A stretch of DNA of 64,000 bases from Blautia sp900556555 (GCA_964250615.1 CAXUGM010000012.1), one strand, 5' to 3'; shown: positions 18,284 to 27,230, counted from the first letter of the stretch. The notes: generated from the sequence alone by a model not told the origin. Made by a program: numbers and translations.

Positions 18284-18318
18284 AAAAGGGTGTTGTGAGC
18301 AAGTCGCAGTGCCCTTTT
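18284..18318 (+). terminator. Weak hairpin after the aminotransferase gene
   Basis: AAAAGGG and CCCTTTT arms around a 21-base loop that can pair in part. There is no clear T-tract, so it is a tentative terminator. Confidence 0.4.
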
Positions 18319-18367
18319 GGCGTATTTGTTTATCATCAGATGGAGGTTATGAACTTTTTATTAATTT

Positions 18368-18397
18368 TTGGCAATCTATAAAAAAGTATGGTATAAT
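18368..18397 (+). promoter_or_regulatory. Promoter of the L,D-transpeptidase gene
   Basis: TTGGCA (18368-18373), 18-base spacer and perfect TATAAT (18392-18397), about 60 bases before the start. Confidence 0.7.
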
Positions 18398-18460
18398 TTT
18401 CAGGAAATGCATAGGGTACAATTTAAAATTGTAAGTTTTTAGTAATAAGGGGAAATGTAT

Positions 18461-19867
18461 ATGGCAAAAAAGAAATCTAAGAAGGGAAAGTACAAGAAAG
18501 CAAAAAAGATTGTTCTGGGAGTTTTAATGGCATATGTACTCATACTGGTTTTGGCATATGCAGGAGGAGTTGTTTATTTTTCCAAACACTTTTTCTCAGG
18601 TTCTAAGATTAACGGGCTGGACAGTGCAGGAAAAACAGTGAAGGAAGTAGAAAGAGACATGGAAAGCCAGATTGCTTCCTATGAGCTGGTGATTAAAGAA
18701 CGGGAAGATAAGACAGAGACCATTAGTGCGGCCAAGATTGGAATGCAGTATGTGGATGACGGAAAGATTAAGGAATTGAAAAAACAGCAGAATCCGTTTA
18801 CATGGTTCCTTTCTTTTATTCATGCAAAAGATTATACCATGTCAGCCACTACAACCTATGATGAAGCGGCTGTAAAAGCAGCAGTGGACCAGCTTGCAGT
18901 GGTTCAGGATGAAAATATGGTAAAGCCTGTCAATGCACATCTGGAAGTGACAGAGAATGGATACGAGATCATTCCGGAAACCCTGGGGACAGAAGTGGAC
19001 AAAGAAAAGGTAAAAGCTGTTGTGCTGGATGCCATTGAAAGAGGTGCATCAGAGGTTAATCTGGAGGAAGCAGGATGCTACACAAGCCCTGAAGTTTTAA
19101 GTACAGATGAAAAGCTGGCAAAACAGCAAGAAGAGGGAAACAAATTTCTGAATGTTACAGTCACTATTGATTTTGCGGACAGGCAGGAAGTGGTGAATAA
19201 AGATGTGATGAAGGACTGGCTGGTAGTTGGGGAAGATGGAAGCCTTGATCTGAGCTATGAAAAAGCAAAAGCCTATGTCCAGGAATTAAAGTATGAGTAT
19301 GATACTTTTGGGTCATCCAGACAGTTTACCACGGCCTATGGAGAGACCATTACCGTGTCTGGCGGGGATTACGGATGGGTTATCGCACCTAATGACACCA
19401 CAACAAAGATTCTGGATGCAATTAAAAGCGGGGAATCCCAGACTATCACACCAGAATATACATACAGTGCTTACCGGAGAGAAAAGGATGAAATCGGAAA
19501 TACCTATGTAGAAATCAGTCTTTCCAGACAGCATATGTGGTTTTTTAAAGATGGGCAGCTTCTGGTATCCACAGACATCGTCACCGGAAACCATAACAGG
19601 GGATGGGATACCCATACAGGTGTTTATGCTATTATGTATAAAGAAAGAGACGCAACTTTAGTAGGAGAAGGCTATAATTCTTCTGTAACATACTGGATGC
19701 CGTTTTACGCCAATACGGGAATTCATGATGCAACCTGGAGAAGCAGTTTTGGCGGTTCTATTTATATGAACAATGGTTCTCATGGCTGTATCAACACGCC
19801 ATATGATCAGGCAGAGAAGATTTTTAACAACATAGAAAAAGGTGTACCTGTTGTGGTATATAATTAA
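18461..19867 (+). CDS. L,D-transpeptidase (YkuD) with peptidoglycan-binding domains
   Basis: Envelope enzyme of 468 residues predicted to form 3-3 peptidoglycan cross-links or attach proteins. A basic N-terminus (MAKKKSKKGKYKK) is followed by one membrane helix (about 17-40), then a long exported region with PG_binding_4-like repeats, and a YkuD catalytic domain in the last 120 residues. The catalytic Cys is about residue 443 in NGSHGCINTP; the upstream HDATW is also conserved. I prefer ATG 18461 (AAGGGG eight bases upstream) over ATG 18455. It precedes ddl by 30 bases and may be co-transcribed with ddl and murF, a coherent cell-wall group. Confidence 0.9.
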   Translation: MAKKKSKKGKYKKAKKIVLGVLMAYVLILVLAYAGGVVYFSKHFFSGSKINGLDSAGKTVKEVERDMESQIASYELVIKEREDKTETISAAKIGMQYVDDGKIKELKKQQNPFTWFLSFIHAKDYTMSATTTYDEAAVKAAVDQLAVVQDENMVKPVNAHLEVTENGYEIIPETLGTEVDKEKVKAVVLDAIERGASEVNLEEAGCYTSPEVLSTDEKLAKQQEEGNKFLNVTVTIDFADRQEVVNKDVMKDWLVVGEDGSLDLSYEKAKAYVQELKYEYDTFGSSRQFTTAYGETITVSGGDYGWVIAPNDTTTKILDAIKSGESQTITPEYTYSAYRREKDEIGNTYVEISLSRQHMWFFKDGQLLVSTDIVTGNHNRGWDTHTGVYAIMYKERDATLVGEGYNSSVTYWMPFYANTGIHDATWRSSFGGSIYMNNGSHGCINTPYDQAEKIFNNIEKGVPVVVYN

Positions 19868-19897
19868 AAGAAACCTTTGCAAAGGAGATAATATGAT

Positions 19898-20929
19898 ATG
19901 AATATCGTAGTTTTAGCAGGAGGAAACAGTACAGAAAGAGAAGTTTCTATTTCATCAGGACAAGGTGTCTGCCAGGCACTTAGAGAGAGAAATCACAGGG
20001 CTGTGCTGGTGGATGCTTATTTTGGAAAAGACACTGTGGGAGAGGAAGTATTCCCTGAAAAATATGATGTGGAGAAGGACGCAGACTGGATGAGGGAACA
20101 GAGCAGCCGTCTGGAAGAAGTGATGAAAACCAGAAAAGAGTTCTTTGGACCACACGTTCTGGAACTGTGCCAGAAGGCAGACATTGTATTCCTTGCTCTT
20201 CACGGTGCCAATGGTGAAGACGGAAAGGTTCAGTCTGTTCTGGACTTGTTAGGTGTGAAATATACCGGCTGCGGACCTTTAAGCAGCGGAATGGCCATGG
20301 ATAAGGGCATCACAAAGATGGTCTTTGAGGCAAAGGGGATTCCGACACCAAAGGGAATGACTTTAGAGAAAGAAAATTGCAGCAGTTCCCTGGCAGATTA
20401 CGGAATGGATTTTCCTGTTATCGTAAAGCCATGCTGTGGAGGCTCTAGCGTAGGTGTCTGCATTGCTCATAATCAGCAGGAGTATAGCATGGCACTGGCA
20501 GAGGCTTTTTCCTATGAAAACCAGGTAGTGGTAGAGCAATTTATCACAGGAAGAGAGTTTTCTGTGGCAGTGGTAGATGGAAAAGCATATCCGGTCATTG
20601 AAATCGCACCTTTACAGGGATTTTATGATTATAAAAACAAATATTCCGCAGGTTCCTGTGTGGAAACCTGTCCGGCAGAACTGTCTGCGTCTCTTACAAA
20701 AGAAATGCAGATGTATGCGGAAAAAGGCTATGAAGCTTTGAATCTTCAGGCATATGCAAGACTGGATTTTCTGATGGAAGAAGACGGAAGTATGTATTGT
20801 CTGGAAGCCAATACCCTGCCGGGTATGACACCTACCAGCCTGATTCCACAGGAAGCAAAGGTCATTGGAATGAATTATCCGCAGCTTTGTGAAAAACTCA
20901 TAGAGGTTTCTTTAAAGAAATACCAGTAA
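19898..20929 (+). CDS. ddl: D-alanine--D-alanine ligase
   Basis: ATP-grasp enzyme of 343 residues making D-Ala-D-Ala for the peptidoglycan stem. It opens with VVLAGGNSTEREVSISSG, and shows the glycine-rich ATP loop VKPCCGGSSVGV, the EQFITGREFSVAV segment, the lid/serine-binding YDYKNKYSAGS, and the metal-binding CLEANTLPGMTPTSL. The YDYKNKY-type loop is that of normal D-Ala-D-Ala ligases rather than D-Ala-D-Lac ligases, so the gene does not itself suggest vancomycin resistance. It lies between the L,D-transpeptidase and murF genes. Confidence 0.92.
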   Translation: MNIVVLAGGNSTEREVSISSGQGVCQALRERNHRAVLVDAYFGKDTVGEEVFPEKYDVEKDADWMREQSSRLEEVMKTRKEFFGPHVLELCQKADIVFLALHGANGEDGKVQSVLDLLGVKYTGCGPLSSGMAMDKGITKMVFEAKGIPTPKGMTLEKENCSSSLADYGMDFPVIVKPCCGGSSVGVCIAHNQQEYSMALAEAFSYENQVVVEQFITGREFSVAVVDGKAYPVIEIAPLQGFYDYKNKYSAGSCVETCPAELSASLTKEMQMYAEKGYEALNLQAYARLDFLMEEDGSMYCLEANTLPGMTPTSLIPQEAKVIGMNYPQLCEKLIEVSLKKYQ

Positions 20930-20959
20930 TGGTTTCAGTGGTTTGGGAGGAAAGCAGAA

Positions 20960-22330
20960 ATGAAAAATCTGACACTTGCACATATAGCAGAAGCCTGTCA
21001 TGGTACCTATGTGGGAACAGAAGAAAAGAAAAACCAGGAAGTAAGCAGTATCTTCACAGACAGCAGAAAGGCAGAAGAGGGCGGCTTATTTGTTCCAATC
21101 AAGGGAGCCAGGGCGGATGCACATGATTTTATAGAAGATGTTATGGAGAAGGGGGCACTTGCCACTTTGTCAGAAAAAGAGCTGGGAGAGAAGCCATATC
21201 CCTATATTTTAGTGGAGTCATCCCTCCAGGCAGTCAAAGACATTGCAGAATACTATTTGGCACAGCTTGCGATTCCGGTTGTGGGAATTACAGGAAGTGT
21301 AGGAAAGACAAGCACCAAAGAAATGATTGCAGCAGTTTTATCACAAAAATACTGTACCTTGAAGACCCAGGGGAATTTCAATAATGAATTGGGTCTCCCT
21401 TTGACAGTATTCCGTCTGAGAGATGAGCATGAGATGGCTGTGCTGGAAATGGGAATCAGTGATTTTGGTGAGATGCACCGCCTTGCAAAAATAGCCAGAC
21501 CGGATACCTGTGTAATCACAAATATTGGTCTTTGTCATCTGGAATTTTTAAAATCAAGAGATGGAATCCTGAAAGCAAAAACAGAGATTTTCGATTTCCT
21601 GAAGCCGGAAGGGCATGTGATTTTAAATGGTGATGATGATAAGTTAGTGACAGTGGAAGAAGTGAAAGGCATAAAACCAGTATTTTTCGGAATAGAAAAC
21701 CATAGCGGAATCTGGGCAGATGAAATCAAACCAGAAGGTTTAAAGGGAATTTCCTGCTGTATTCATACAGAAAAGGGAAGCTTTTCTGTTTTGATTCCGA
21801 TTCCGGGACATCATATGGTTTATAATGCCTTAGCGGGAACAGCAGTAGGGCTTACCTATGGACTTAGCCTGGAAGAAATCAAGGCAGGTATCGAGAGTCT
21901 TCAGCCAGTCAGCGGAAGATTCCATATCATCGAAACCGGAAAATATACGGTTGTGGATGATTGCTACAATGCTAATCCAGTGTCTATGAAGGCGTCTCTG
22001 GATGTCCTTACAGATGCTATAGGAAGAAAAGTGGCAATTCTGGGCGATATGGGAGAACTGGGAGAAGACGAAATAGAAATGCACAGGGAAGTAGGTGTGT
22101 ATGCAGCTTCTAGAAATCTTGATCTGCTTATTTGTGTAGGAGAATTGTCACAGTATATGGCAGAAGCTGCGAAACATGCAGCTCCGGCAAAGACAATCCT
22201 TCATTTTGCAACAAAAGAAGAAATGCTGAAAGAGCTTCCGAAGATTTTACAGGAAGGGGATACGGTTCTGGTTAAGGCATCTCATTTCATGGGATTTGAA
22301 GATGTGGTGAAAGAATTGGAAAGATTATAA
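20960..22330 (+). CDS. murF: UDP-N-acetylmuramoyl-tripeptide--D-alanyl-D-alanine ligase
   Basis: Cytoplasmic Mur ligase of 456 residues that adds the D-Ala-D-Ala made by Ddl to the UDP-MurNAc-tripeptide. The ATP loop is GITGSVGKTSTKE (about 109-121), followed by TQGNFNNELGLPL and the conserved VLEMGISDFGEMHRL and ITNIGLCHLE segments. The C-terminal domain has DDCYNANPVSMKASL and ILGDMGELG. ATG 20960 has GGGAGG upstream. It directly follows ddl, the usual arrangement for consecutive pathway steps. Confidence 0.95.
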   Translation: MKNLTLAHIAEACHGTYVGTEEKKNQEVSSIFTDSRKAEEGGLFVPIKGARADAHDFIEDVMEKGALATLSEKELGEKPYPYILVESSLQAVKDIAEYYLAQLAIPVVGITGSVGKTSTKEMIAAVLSQKYCTLKTQGNFNNELGLPLTVFRLRDEHEMAVLEMGISDFGEMHRLAKIARPDTCVITNIGLCHLEFLKSRDGILKAKTEIFDFLKPEGHVILNGDDDKLVTVEEVKGIKPVFFGIENHSGIWADEIKPEGLKGISCCIHTEKGSFSVLIPIPGHHMVYNALAGTAVGLTYGLSLEEIKAGIESLQPVSGRFHIIETGKYTVVDDCYNANPVSMKASLDVLTDAIGRKVAILGDMGELGEDEIEMHREVGVYAASRNLDLLICVGELSQYMAEAAKHAAPAKTILHFATKEEMLKELPKILQEGDTVLVKASHFMGFEDVVKELERL

Positions 22331-22352
22331 ACAAAGGAAAGTTATACAGAAA

Positions 22353-22392
22353 GGGGATGTGAAAAAACTCGATTGAGTTTTTTCACATCCCC
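22353..22392. terminator. Perfect 18-bp hairpin between murF and hicB
   Basis: An 18-base arm beginning GGGGATGTGA is perfectly complementary to its partner across a GATT loop. The inner AAAAAACTC/GAGTTTTTT part forms a conventional terminator in both directions, which suits its place between convergent genes. Confidence 0.85.
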
Positions 22393-22399
22393 AAATGAT

Positions 22400-22738
22400 T
22401 TAAAGGGCTGCGGGAGAATTTTCCAAAGTTTCTTCAATATATCTGTTTAAAGACATTTGATGTGCTGTTGTATAGATAATAAGCCTCTTATGAAGTTCCG
22501 GAGAAATTCGGATGTTAAAACTTCCTTTGTAAGCAACTTCTGGTTCTTTTTCTTCTGCTTTGCAGGTTTCAAGATAATCGTCAATAGCTCCATGGAAATC
22601 ATTCAGAAGATCTTTTGCATTTTCGCCTTCGTAAGAAATAAGGGAACGAATACCCATGACTTTACCATAGAAAATGCCATCTTCTTCTGAAAATTCAACA
22701 CTGCCAAGGTATCCTTTATACTGGATTGTATTATTCAT
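22400..22738 (-). CDS. hicB: HicB family antitoxin, orphan
   Basis: A 112-residue protein with a degenerate RNase-H-like HicB domain at the N-terminus (YKGYLGSVEFSEEDGIFYGKVMGI, then DLLNDFHGAIDDYLETC) and a ribbon-helix-helix C-terminus (GSFNIRISPELHKRL...SLNRYIEETL). HicB proteins normally neutralise the HicA mRNA interferase and autorepress. I looked on both sides for a HicA-like frame of about 60 residues and found none, so this copy is an orphan. ATG 22738 has AGGAGGG upstream; the frame opens further at 22939 but without a signal. It may act as a stand-alone regulator. Confidence 0.85.
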   Translation of the reverse strand: MNNTIQYKGYLGSVEFSEEDGIFYGKVMGIRSLISYEGENAKDLLNDFHGAIDDYLETCKAEEKEPEVAYKGSFNIRISPELHKRLIIYTTAHQMSLNRYIEETLENSPAAL

Positions 22739-22972
22739 ATGAGTCCCTCCTGTTCTAAGATTTCTGCCGTTATTTATATTATACATCACAACATGTAATG
22801 GTGCGACTAAAAATAGTTGCAATATAGGTATGTATAAGATGCAAAGAAAAATGTTCCTAACAGTAATGAAGTATGCGATTGGAGTGTGAATATAAATTGC
22901 AAATTCATCATACCCGGCAGTTTCCGAACCGTACACCAATGCTTTTTCAGTTGAAAATGCTCTTTTGCATTT

Positions 22973-23284
22973 TTTAGCCTACATCTTTGGAGTACGAATA
23001 GGTTGGTTTCAGTAAATTTTGAAATTCCACCTACTTTTTTTGAAGGCAAATAGGCTGCTAAGCAAGATTCTCTATATTTAGCCTAACTTTTCTCGTGAAA
23101 AATAAGTTGAAAACTGGGAACCTTAAAATTTAGCCTATTCTGGTGGCAGAAAAGTAGGCTTATATGAGAAAAACATGCAATTTAACCTATTTTGATTATA
23201 AAAAAATAGGTTGGAATGATAAAAACACGAATTTATAGCCTATTGGGGGCTGGATGAAAAACTTTTGAGTCCTATAAGTGCTTT
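22973..23284. repeat. Tandem array of 52-bp-period hairpin repeats
   Basis: Six units start at 22973, 23025, 23077, 23129, 23181 and 23233, an exact 52-base period. Units 1-5 share TTTAGCCTA at offset 0 and AATAGGTTG (or close variants) at offset 24, which pair as an inverted repeat; the bases between and after differ. Unit 2 has TTCCACCTA and unit 6 keeps only the left arm. No gene overlaps it. The array lies between an orphan antitoxin gene and plsC and could give a row of five small RNA or DNA hairpins. Confidence 0.85.
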
Positions 23285-23379
23285 TTACTGATACCAAAAC
23301 ATTTTTTATGGATAAAAGTGTTGTTTTTTCAAGAAATGGTGCTCTAAACAATGTGGGAAGTTTGAGTTATAGATTTTAG

Positions 23380-23410
23380 AAGGGACACTTCCATATATGA
23401 AGTGCCCCTT
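23380..23410. terminator. Hairpin terminator after plsC
   Basis: Twelve-base arms AAGGGACACTTC and GAAGTGCCCCTT pair with one A-C mismatch on the plus strand (G-U on the minus strand). It lies 13 bases past the plsC stop and so probably terminates plsC. The plus-strand side has a T6 shortly after. Confidence 0.65.
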
Positions 23411-23423
23411 GGAGGTCTCTTTT

Positions 23424-24167
23424 TTATTTCACCAACTCTTGATTTTTCTTCAACATTTCTAAGATAATTCCCTGGGTATAAGCCCCCAGGCGTTTCTTAT
23501 CCTCTTTGGAAAGCTGTTCAGGATAAATCGGTTTTCCGTATTCCACAACCACCTTACACGGCTTAATCTTTGGAAAATGATTCTCAAAGATTTCAGCGGA
23601 GTTGCTGATAGCCATTGGGATAATGGGACAACCGGATTTTGTAGCGATTTTGAAGCTGCCTTCGTGGAATGGAAGCAGTTCCAGCTCATCATTCCCTTTA
23701 TTTCTGGTTCCCTCCGGGAAGATACAGATAGAAATACCATTTTTGACTTTTTCAATGGCAGTCAGAATGGTTTTCATACCTTCCTTGATATCTTTTCTGT
23801 CGAGAAACAGACAGTGAAGATACCGCATCCAGATAGAAAGCAGAGGAATAGGCTCCATTTCTTTTTTGGCAACGTAGCCTGTCAGGTCAGGACAGTGTAC
23901 ATAGGTAAGAAGAATATCAAAGAAACTTCTGTGATTTCCGATGTAGAGCACAGCCTGGTCTTTGGGAACATTTTCGTGACCAATAATGGTAATGTCTGCT
24001 CCCGTCACTTTTAAAATAAAACGGAATACAGTCTGAATAATCCGCAGGGAACTGATATCCTTGGCACGGGGATTAAATTTTCCGACAACCCACTCAGCCA
24101 GCAGAATGGGAATGGATAAAATCAGATAACCAATTACACAAATACATACAATTATAAAACGTATCAT
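23424..24167 (-). CDS. plsC: 1-acyl-sn-glycerol-3-phosphate acyltransferase
   Basis: Membrane acyltransferase of 247 residues that makes phosphatidate from lysophosphatidate. Motif I is NHRSFFD (His79 and Asp84, the HX4D pair), motif II lies around LFLDRKDI, motif III is FPEGTRNKG, and motif IV is GCPIIPMAI. An N-terminal hydrophobic segment (residues 1-24) anchors it. It stands alone on the minus strand with its own promoter and terminator. Confidence 0.93.
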   Translation of the reverse strand: MIRFIIVCICVIGYLILSIPILLAEWVVGKFNPRAKDISSLRIIQTVFRFILKVTGADITIIGHENVPKDQAVLYIGNHRSFFDILLTYVHCPDLTGYVAKKEMEPIPLLSIWMRYLHCLFLDRKDIKEGMKTILTAIEKVKNGISICIFPEGTRNKGNDELELLPFHEGSFKIATKSGCPIIPMAISNSAEIFENHFPKIKPCKVVVEYGKPIYPEQLSKEDKKRLGAYTQGIILEMLKKNQELVK

Positions 24168-24202
24168 AGCACATACCTTTTCCTTCCATATACATGTAAA
24201 CC

Positions 24203-24231
24203 ATTATAATGAAAACAATGGGAAGTTGCAA
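24203..24231 (-). promoter_or_regulatory. Promoter of plsC
   Basis: On the minus strand TTGCAA (24226-24231) and TATAAT (24203-24208) are spaced by 17 bases, about 35 bases before the plsC start. Confidence 0.65.
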
Positions 24232-24308
24232 GCAAAATCAAGGTATAATCCAGGAAATATAAGCATACATATAGGATAAGACTGGCAAAGTGAAGGCGGC
24301 AGGGTAAT

Positions 24309-24719
24309 GTGAAAAAATGGGGAGCAGGAGTTCTGGTGATTGCATTGATGTCTTGCTTTTTGTGTGGATGCAGTATTGAAAAGGTGAGGGCACAGGATGG
24401 TCTCAAACCAGAATATACGGTCGTAAAGAAAGAAGACTATCCGGAAAAAGTAAAAGAACTGGTGGAGCAAAATCAGGAAAAGGAATTTCAGATGACCTAT
24501 CAAGACAGCGGATTTCTGTATCTGATGAAGGGATATGGAAAACAGGAAACAGGTGGATACAGTATTCAAATTGAAGATTTATCACTTTGGGACAATGCCA
24601 TTCATTTGCAGACAACACTTCTTGGACCGGATAGCAAAGAAGAATTGACGGAAGAGCCCTCTTTTCCATGCCTGGTCATTAAGATGAAGTACCGGGAAGA
24701 GCCGGTAATTTTTGAGTAG
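24309..24719 (+). CDS. Lipoprotein with PrcB-like C-terminal domain
   Basis: Exported lipoprotein of 136 residues. The signal peptide ends in a lipobox (FLCGC, Cys21). The rest matches the PrcB C-terminal domain pattern: a short hydrophobic strand region with FLYLMKGYGKQETGGYSIQI and a C-terminal PCLVIKMK strand. In other bacteria that domain binds a protease partner, but no such protease is adjacent here, so the role is unknown. The start is GTG at 24309. It lies 15 bases before the SPOCS/LysM gene and may share its transcript. Confidence 0.7.
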   Translation: MKKWGAGVLVIALMSCFLCGCSIEKVRAQDGLKPEYTVVKKEDYPEKVKELVEQNQEKEFQMTYQDSGFLYLMKGYGKQETGGYSIQIEDLSLWDNAIHLQTTLLGPDSKEELTEEPSFPCLVIKMKYREEPVIFE

Positions 24720-24734
24720 AAAAGGGGTCTTAGT

Positions 24735-26294
24735 GTGGAATTGATTACAAAAAAAATGTATATGATGGAAAGAAAATGTGAGGCAGTAAGCCAGATTACT
24801 TTTGATGAGGACTTAAATGTACCGGATGTCAAACCGGATATCGGAAGAATGATTCAGAAAAAGGGTGAAATCCAGATTGACGATATTCAGATTTCCCAGG
24901 GAAAAGCCTATCTATCAGGTGCTCTTGTGGTTTATCTTCTTTACGTCAGTGACGGCCCGGAGCGGAAAATATATAGTCTGATGGGAAATCTTCCTATTGG
25001 AGAGACTATGAATCTGGAAGGCCTGGAAAACGGAGATAAGGTGCAGGTGAAATGGGACATCGAGGATTTAAGCATCCAGCTCATTAATTCCAGAAAATTA
25101 AATATGAAAGCCCTGGTGACCTTTACTGCTTATGTGGAAGATTTCCGCCAGGTGGAAATTCCACTTGGGGTGGAAGACAGTGATATTTCCCAGAAAAAAC
25201 AAGAAGTCTCCATTATGAGCACTGCAGTACATAAAAAAGATATCATGCGTATTAAAGAGGATATTGCTCTGAGTTCTAATAAGCCTGATATCTACGAATT
25301 ACTGTGGGATACCGTGGAAGTACGTGGATTGGATATCCGGGCTGAGAATGATAAGACCGGGGTTAAAGGAGAATTGTTTCTGTTTGCTCTTTATCGTGGA
25401 AATGATGACAATAATTCTCTTCAGTGGCTGGAACATTCTGTACCTTTTTATCAGGAGGTGGAGTGCAGCGGCTGCACCCCGGATATGATTCCTAATGTGA
25501 TTATTAATGTGCCGCACAGCGAATTGAAAGTAAAGCAAGATGATGATGGAGAAGACAGAATTCTCAGTGTAGACACGGCCTTAGAATTAGAAATGAAAAT
25601 TTATGAGGAGGAAGACGTTTCTCTTTTAATGGATGTTTATACCCCGGTAAAAGATTGCAGGGCAATTCGTAAGAATTATAAACTGGAAAGTTTACTGGTA
25701 AAGAATTTTTCAAAATGCAAAGTGAATGACCGTGTGAAAGCAGAAAATAGCCAGGGGAAAATCCTTCAAATCTGCCACAGTGATGGAACTGTGAAAGTCG
25801 ACAGTACGAAAATCGTGGAGAATGGAATCTTAGTAGAGGGAATTGTCCAAGTGCGTATCCTCTATATTATAGGAGACGATGAGATGCCCTTCTATTCCAT
25901 GGAGACTATGATTCCATTCAGTCATATCATAGAGGCAGAAAATATCACCGAAAATTGTGTTTATCATCTCAGGGCAGATTTAGAGCAGCTCTCTACCACC
26001 ATGATAGACAGTGACGAAATCGAAGTGAAGATTGTAATGAATTTGAATGCAATTGTTTTGGAACAGACGGATACAGGAATCATTCAGGAAATCGAGGAAC
26101 ATGAATTAGACAGGGAAAAACTGTGCAGTATGCCGGGAATTGTAGGATATCAGGTGCAGCCGCAGGATTCCCTGTGGGATATTGCCAAGAAGTTCTATAC
26201 AACAATCGAAAATATTGTCCAGCTAAATGGGCTGGAAAATGAAAATGTGAAGCCGTATGATACACTGATCTTGATGAAGAAAGTGGAGCGGTAA
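24735..26294 (+). CDS. SPOCS (DUF3794)-LysM protein, spore-associated
   Basis: Protein of 519 residues with repeated DUF3794/SPOCS segments (for example CEAVSQITFDEDLNVPDVKPDI, and a second near AVHKKDIMRIKEDIAL with SSNKPDIYELL) and a C-terminal LysM motif (YQVQPQDSLWDIAKKFYTTIENIVQLN). SPOCS-domain proteins occur in spore coat and exosporium of Clostridia, and LysM binds peptidoglycan, so it likely helps assemble spore layers on the cortex. There is no signal peptide, consistent with synthesis in the mother cell. The start is GTG at 24735, with AAAGGGG upstream. Confidence 0.82.
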   Translation: MELITKKMYMMERKCEAVSQITFDEDLNVPDVKPDIGRMIQKKGEIQIDDIQISQGKAYLSGALVVYLLYVSDGPERKIYSLMGNLPIGETMNLEGLENGDKVQVKWDIEDLSIQLINSRKLNMKALVTFTAYVEDFRQVEIPLGVEDSDISQKKQEVSIMSTAVHKKDIMRIKEDIALSSNKPDIYELLWDTVEVRGLDIRAENDKTGVKGELFLFALYRGNDDNNSLQWLEHSVPFYQEVECSGCTPDMIPNVIINVPHSELKVKQDDDGEDRILSVDTALELEMKIYEEEDVSLLMDVYTPVKDCRAIRKNYKLESLLVKNFSKCKVNDRVKAENSQGKILQICHSDGTVKVDSTKIVENGILVEGIVQVRILYIIGDDEMPFYSMETMIPFSHIIEAENITENCVYHLRADLEQLSTTMIDSDEIEVKIVMNLNAIVLEQTDTGIIQEIEEHELDREKLCSMPGIVGYQVQPQDSLWDIAKKFYTTIENIVQLNGLENENVKPYDTLILMKKVER

Positions 26295-26304
26295 GGAAGG
26301 GAAT

Positions 26305-26357
26305 GGAGCAGCCGTTTTAGATGAATATTTATGATTTCAGTTTGAGGCGGCAGCTCC
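26305..26357 (+). terminator. Possible hairpin after the SPOCS/LysM gene
   Basis: Arms GGAGCAGCCG (26305-26314) and CGGCAGCTCC (26348-26357) pair with one mismatch, across a 33-base loop. No T-tract follows. The rest of 26295-26554 is A/T-rich with no feature I can name. Confidence 0.3.
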
Positions 26358-26554
26358 AGAAAAAGAAGCAGTTGTAAAGATAAGGAATTCATGATAGAAT
26401 AAACGAAATCAGAGAGATTGTCTTTTCTCATATCTGTTGGCAGTTCGCCAAAATTTCAATTAGTCAAATAATAAAATAACAGGAATTTATACCAGCAGTA
26501 TTGTTATCTGTATATATTCTATTTATAATGTAGATATATAAAGTAAAAAGTTCA

Positions 26555-27139
26555 TTGCTTTTGTTGTACAGACAAACTAAGGATAAACTGAATCCTATTC
26601 TGACAATGGTTTTATATTATGGGAAAGAACCGTGGAATGGGCCGACATGTTTGAATGATATGCTGAATTGGGAAAATATTCCTGAAGTGGTGCGGAATAA
26701 GGTTGTGAACTATCCAATTTATATAGTAGATGTGATGCGTTTTCGCGGAACAGAGGAGATGTGTACGGATGCAAAATTAGTATTTGGATTTTTGCAGAGG
26801 CATGAAAATCAACAGCAGCTTGAAAAATATATGAATGATAATAAAAAAGAATTTACCAATTTAGAGGAAGATACTTATGATATGATTAGTATTCTGACAA
26901 GTTCACAGGACTTAATGCCAGATAAACAGGAATACATGAATGAAAGAGGTGAAGTAAACATGTGTAAGGCTTTAGAAGATATGAAAGCATCAGCAAAACA
27001 GGAAGAAAGGGAACAGAATATTTTTATCCTGGTGGAGTCTCTAAGGGAACTGGACATCCCAGAAGAGGATATTTTGAGAAAAATTGAGGAAAAGTATCAA
27101 CTCCCCAAAGAAGAGGCTGTAGAATTCGTGAAAAAATGA
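26555..27139 (+). pseudogene. 5'-truncated Rpn-family nuclease gene
   Basis: The 194-codon frame aligns with the C-terminal two thirds of Rpn-type nucleases: LNPILTMVLYYGKEPWNGP, DMLNWE, then NYPIYIVDVMRFRG, DAKLVFGFL and the charged tail ending EEAVEFVKK. The N-terminal nuclease core with the catalytic Asp and Gln is missing, and the frame begins with a TTG codon without a ribosome binding site. It is probably a non-functional remnant, the third Rpn-like locus in the window. Confidence 0.75.
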
Positions 27140-27141
27140 CA

Positions 27142-27170
27142 TTGAAAATTACAAGATTTTCATATAGAAT
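27142..27170 (+). promoter_or_regulatory. Promoter of ispE
   Basis: TTGAAA (27142-27147), 17-base spacer and TAGAAT (27165-27170), about 60 bases before the ispE start. A TACAAT at 27189-27194 lacks a matching -35. Confidence 0.5.
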
Positions 27171-27230
27171 AAAATGTACTAAATAGGATACAATATACAA
27201 TGTACAAAAGTAAGATCAGGAGGATTTTGC

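Noticed and set aside
19898..22330. Vancomycin-resistance gene cluster (ddl/murF with VanRS-like genes at 51-53 kb)
   Set aside because: The ligase has the lid motif of ordinary D-Ala-D-Ala ligases, the two-component genes are 29 kb away, and no vanH, vanX, vanY or vanT-like gene is seen.
22973..23284. CRISPR array
   Set aside because: The conserved parts are two short inverted arms, not a uniform 28-37-base repeat; there are no cas genes, and spacers and repeats are not separable.
24735..26294. Secreted LysM cell-wall hydrolase
   Set aside because: No signal peptide and no hydrolase domain; the SPOCS repeats point to a spore-layer protein.
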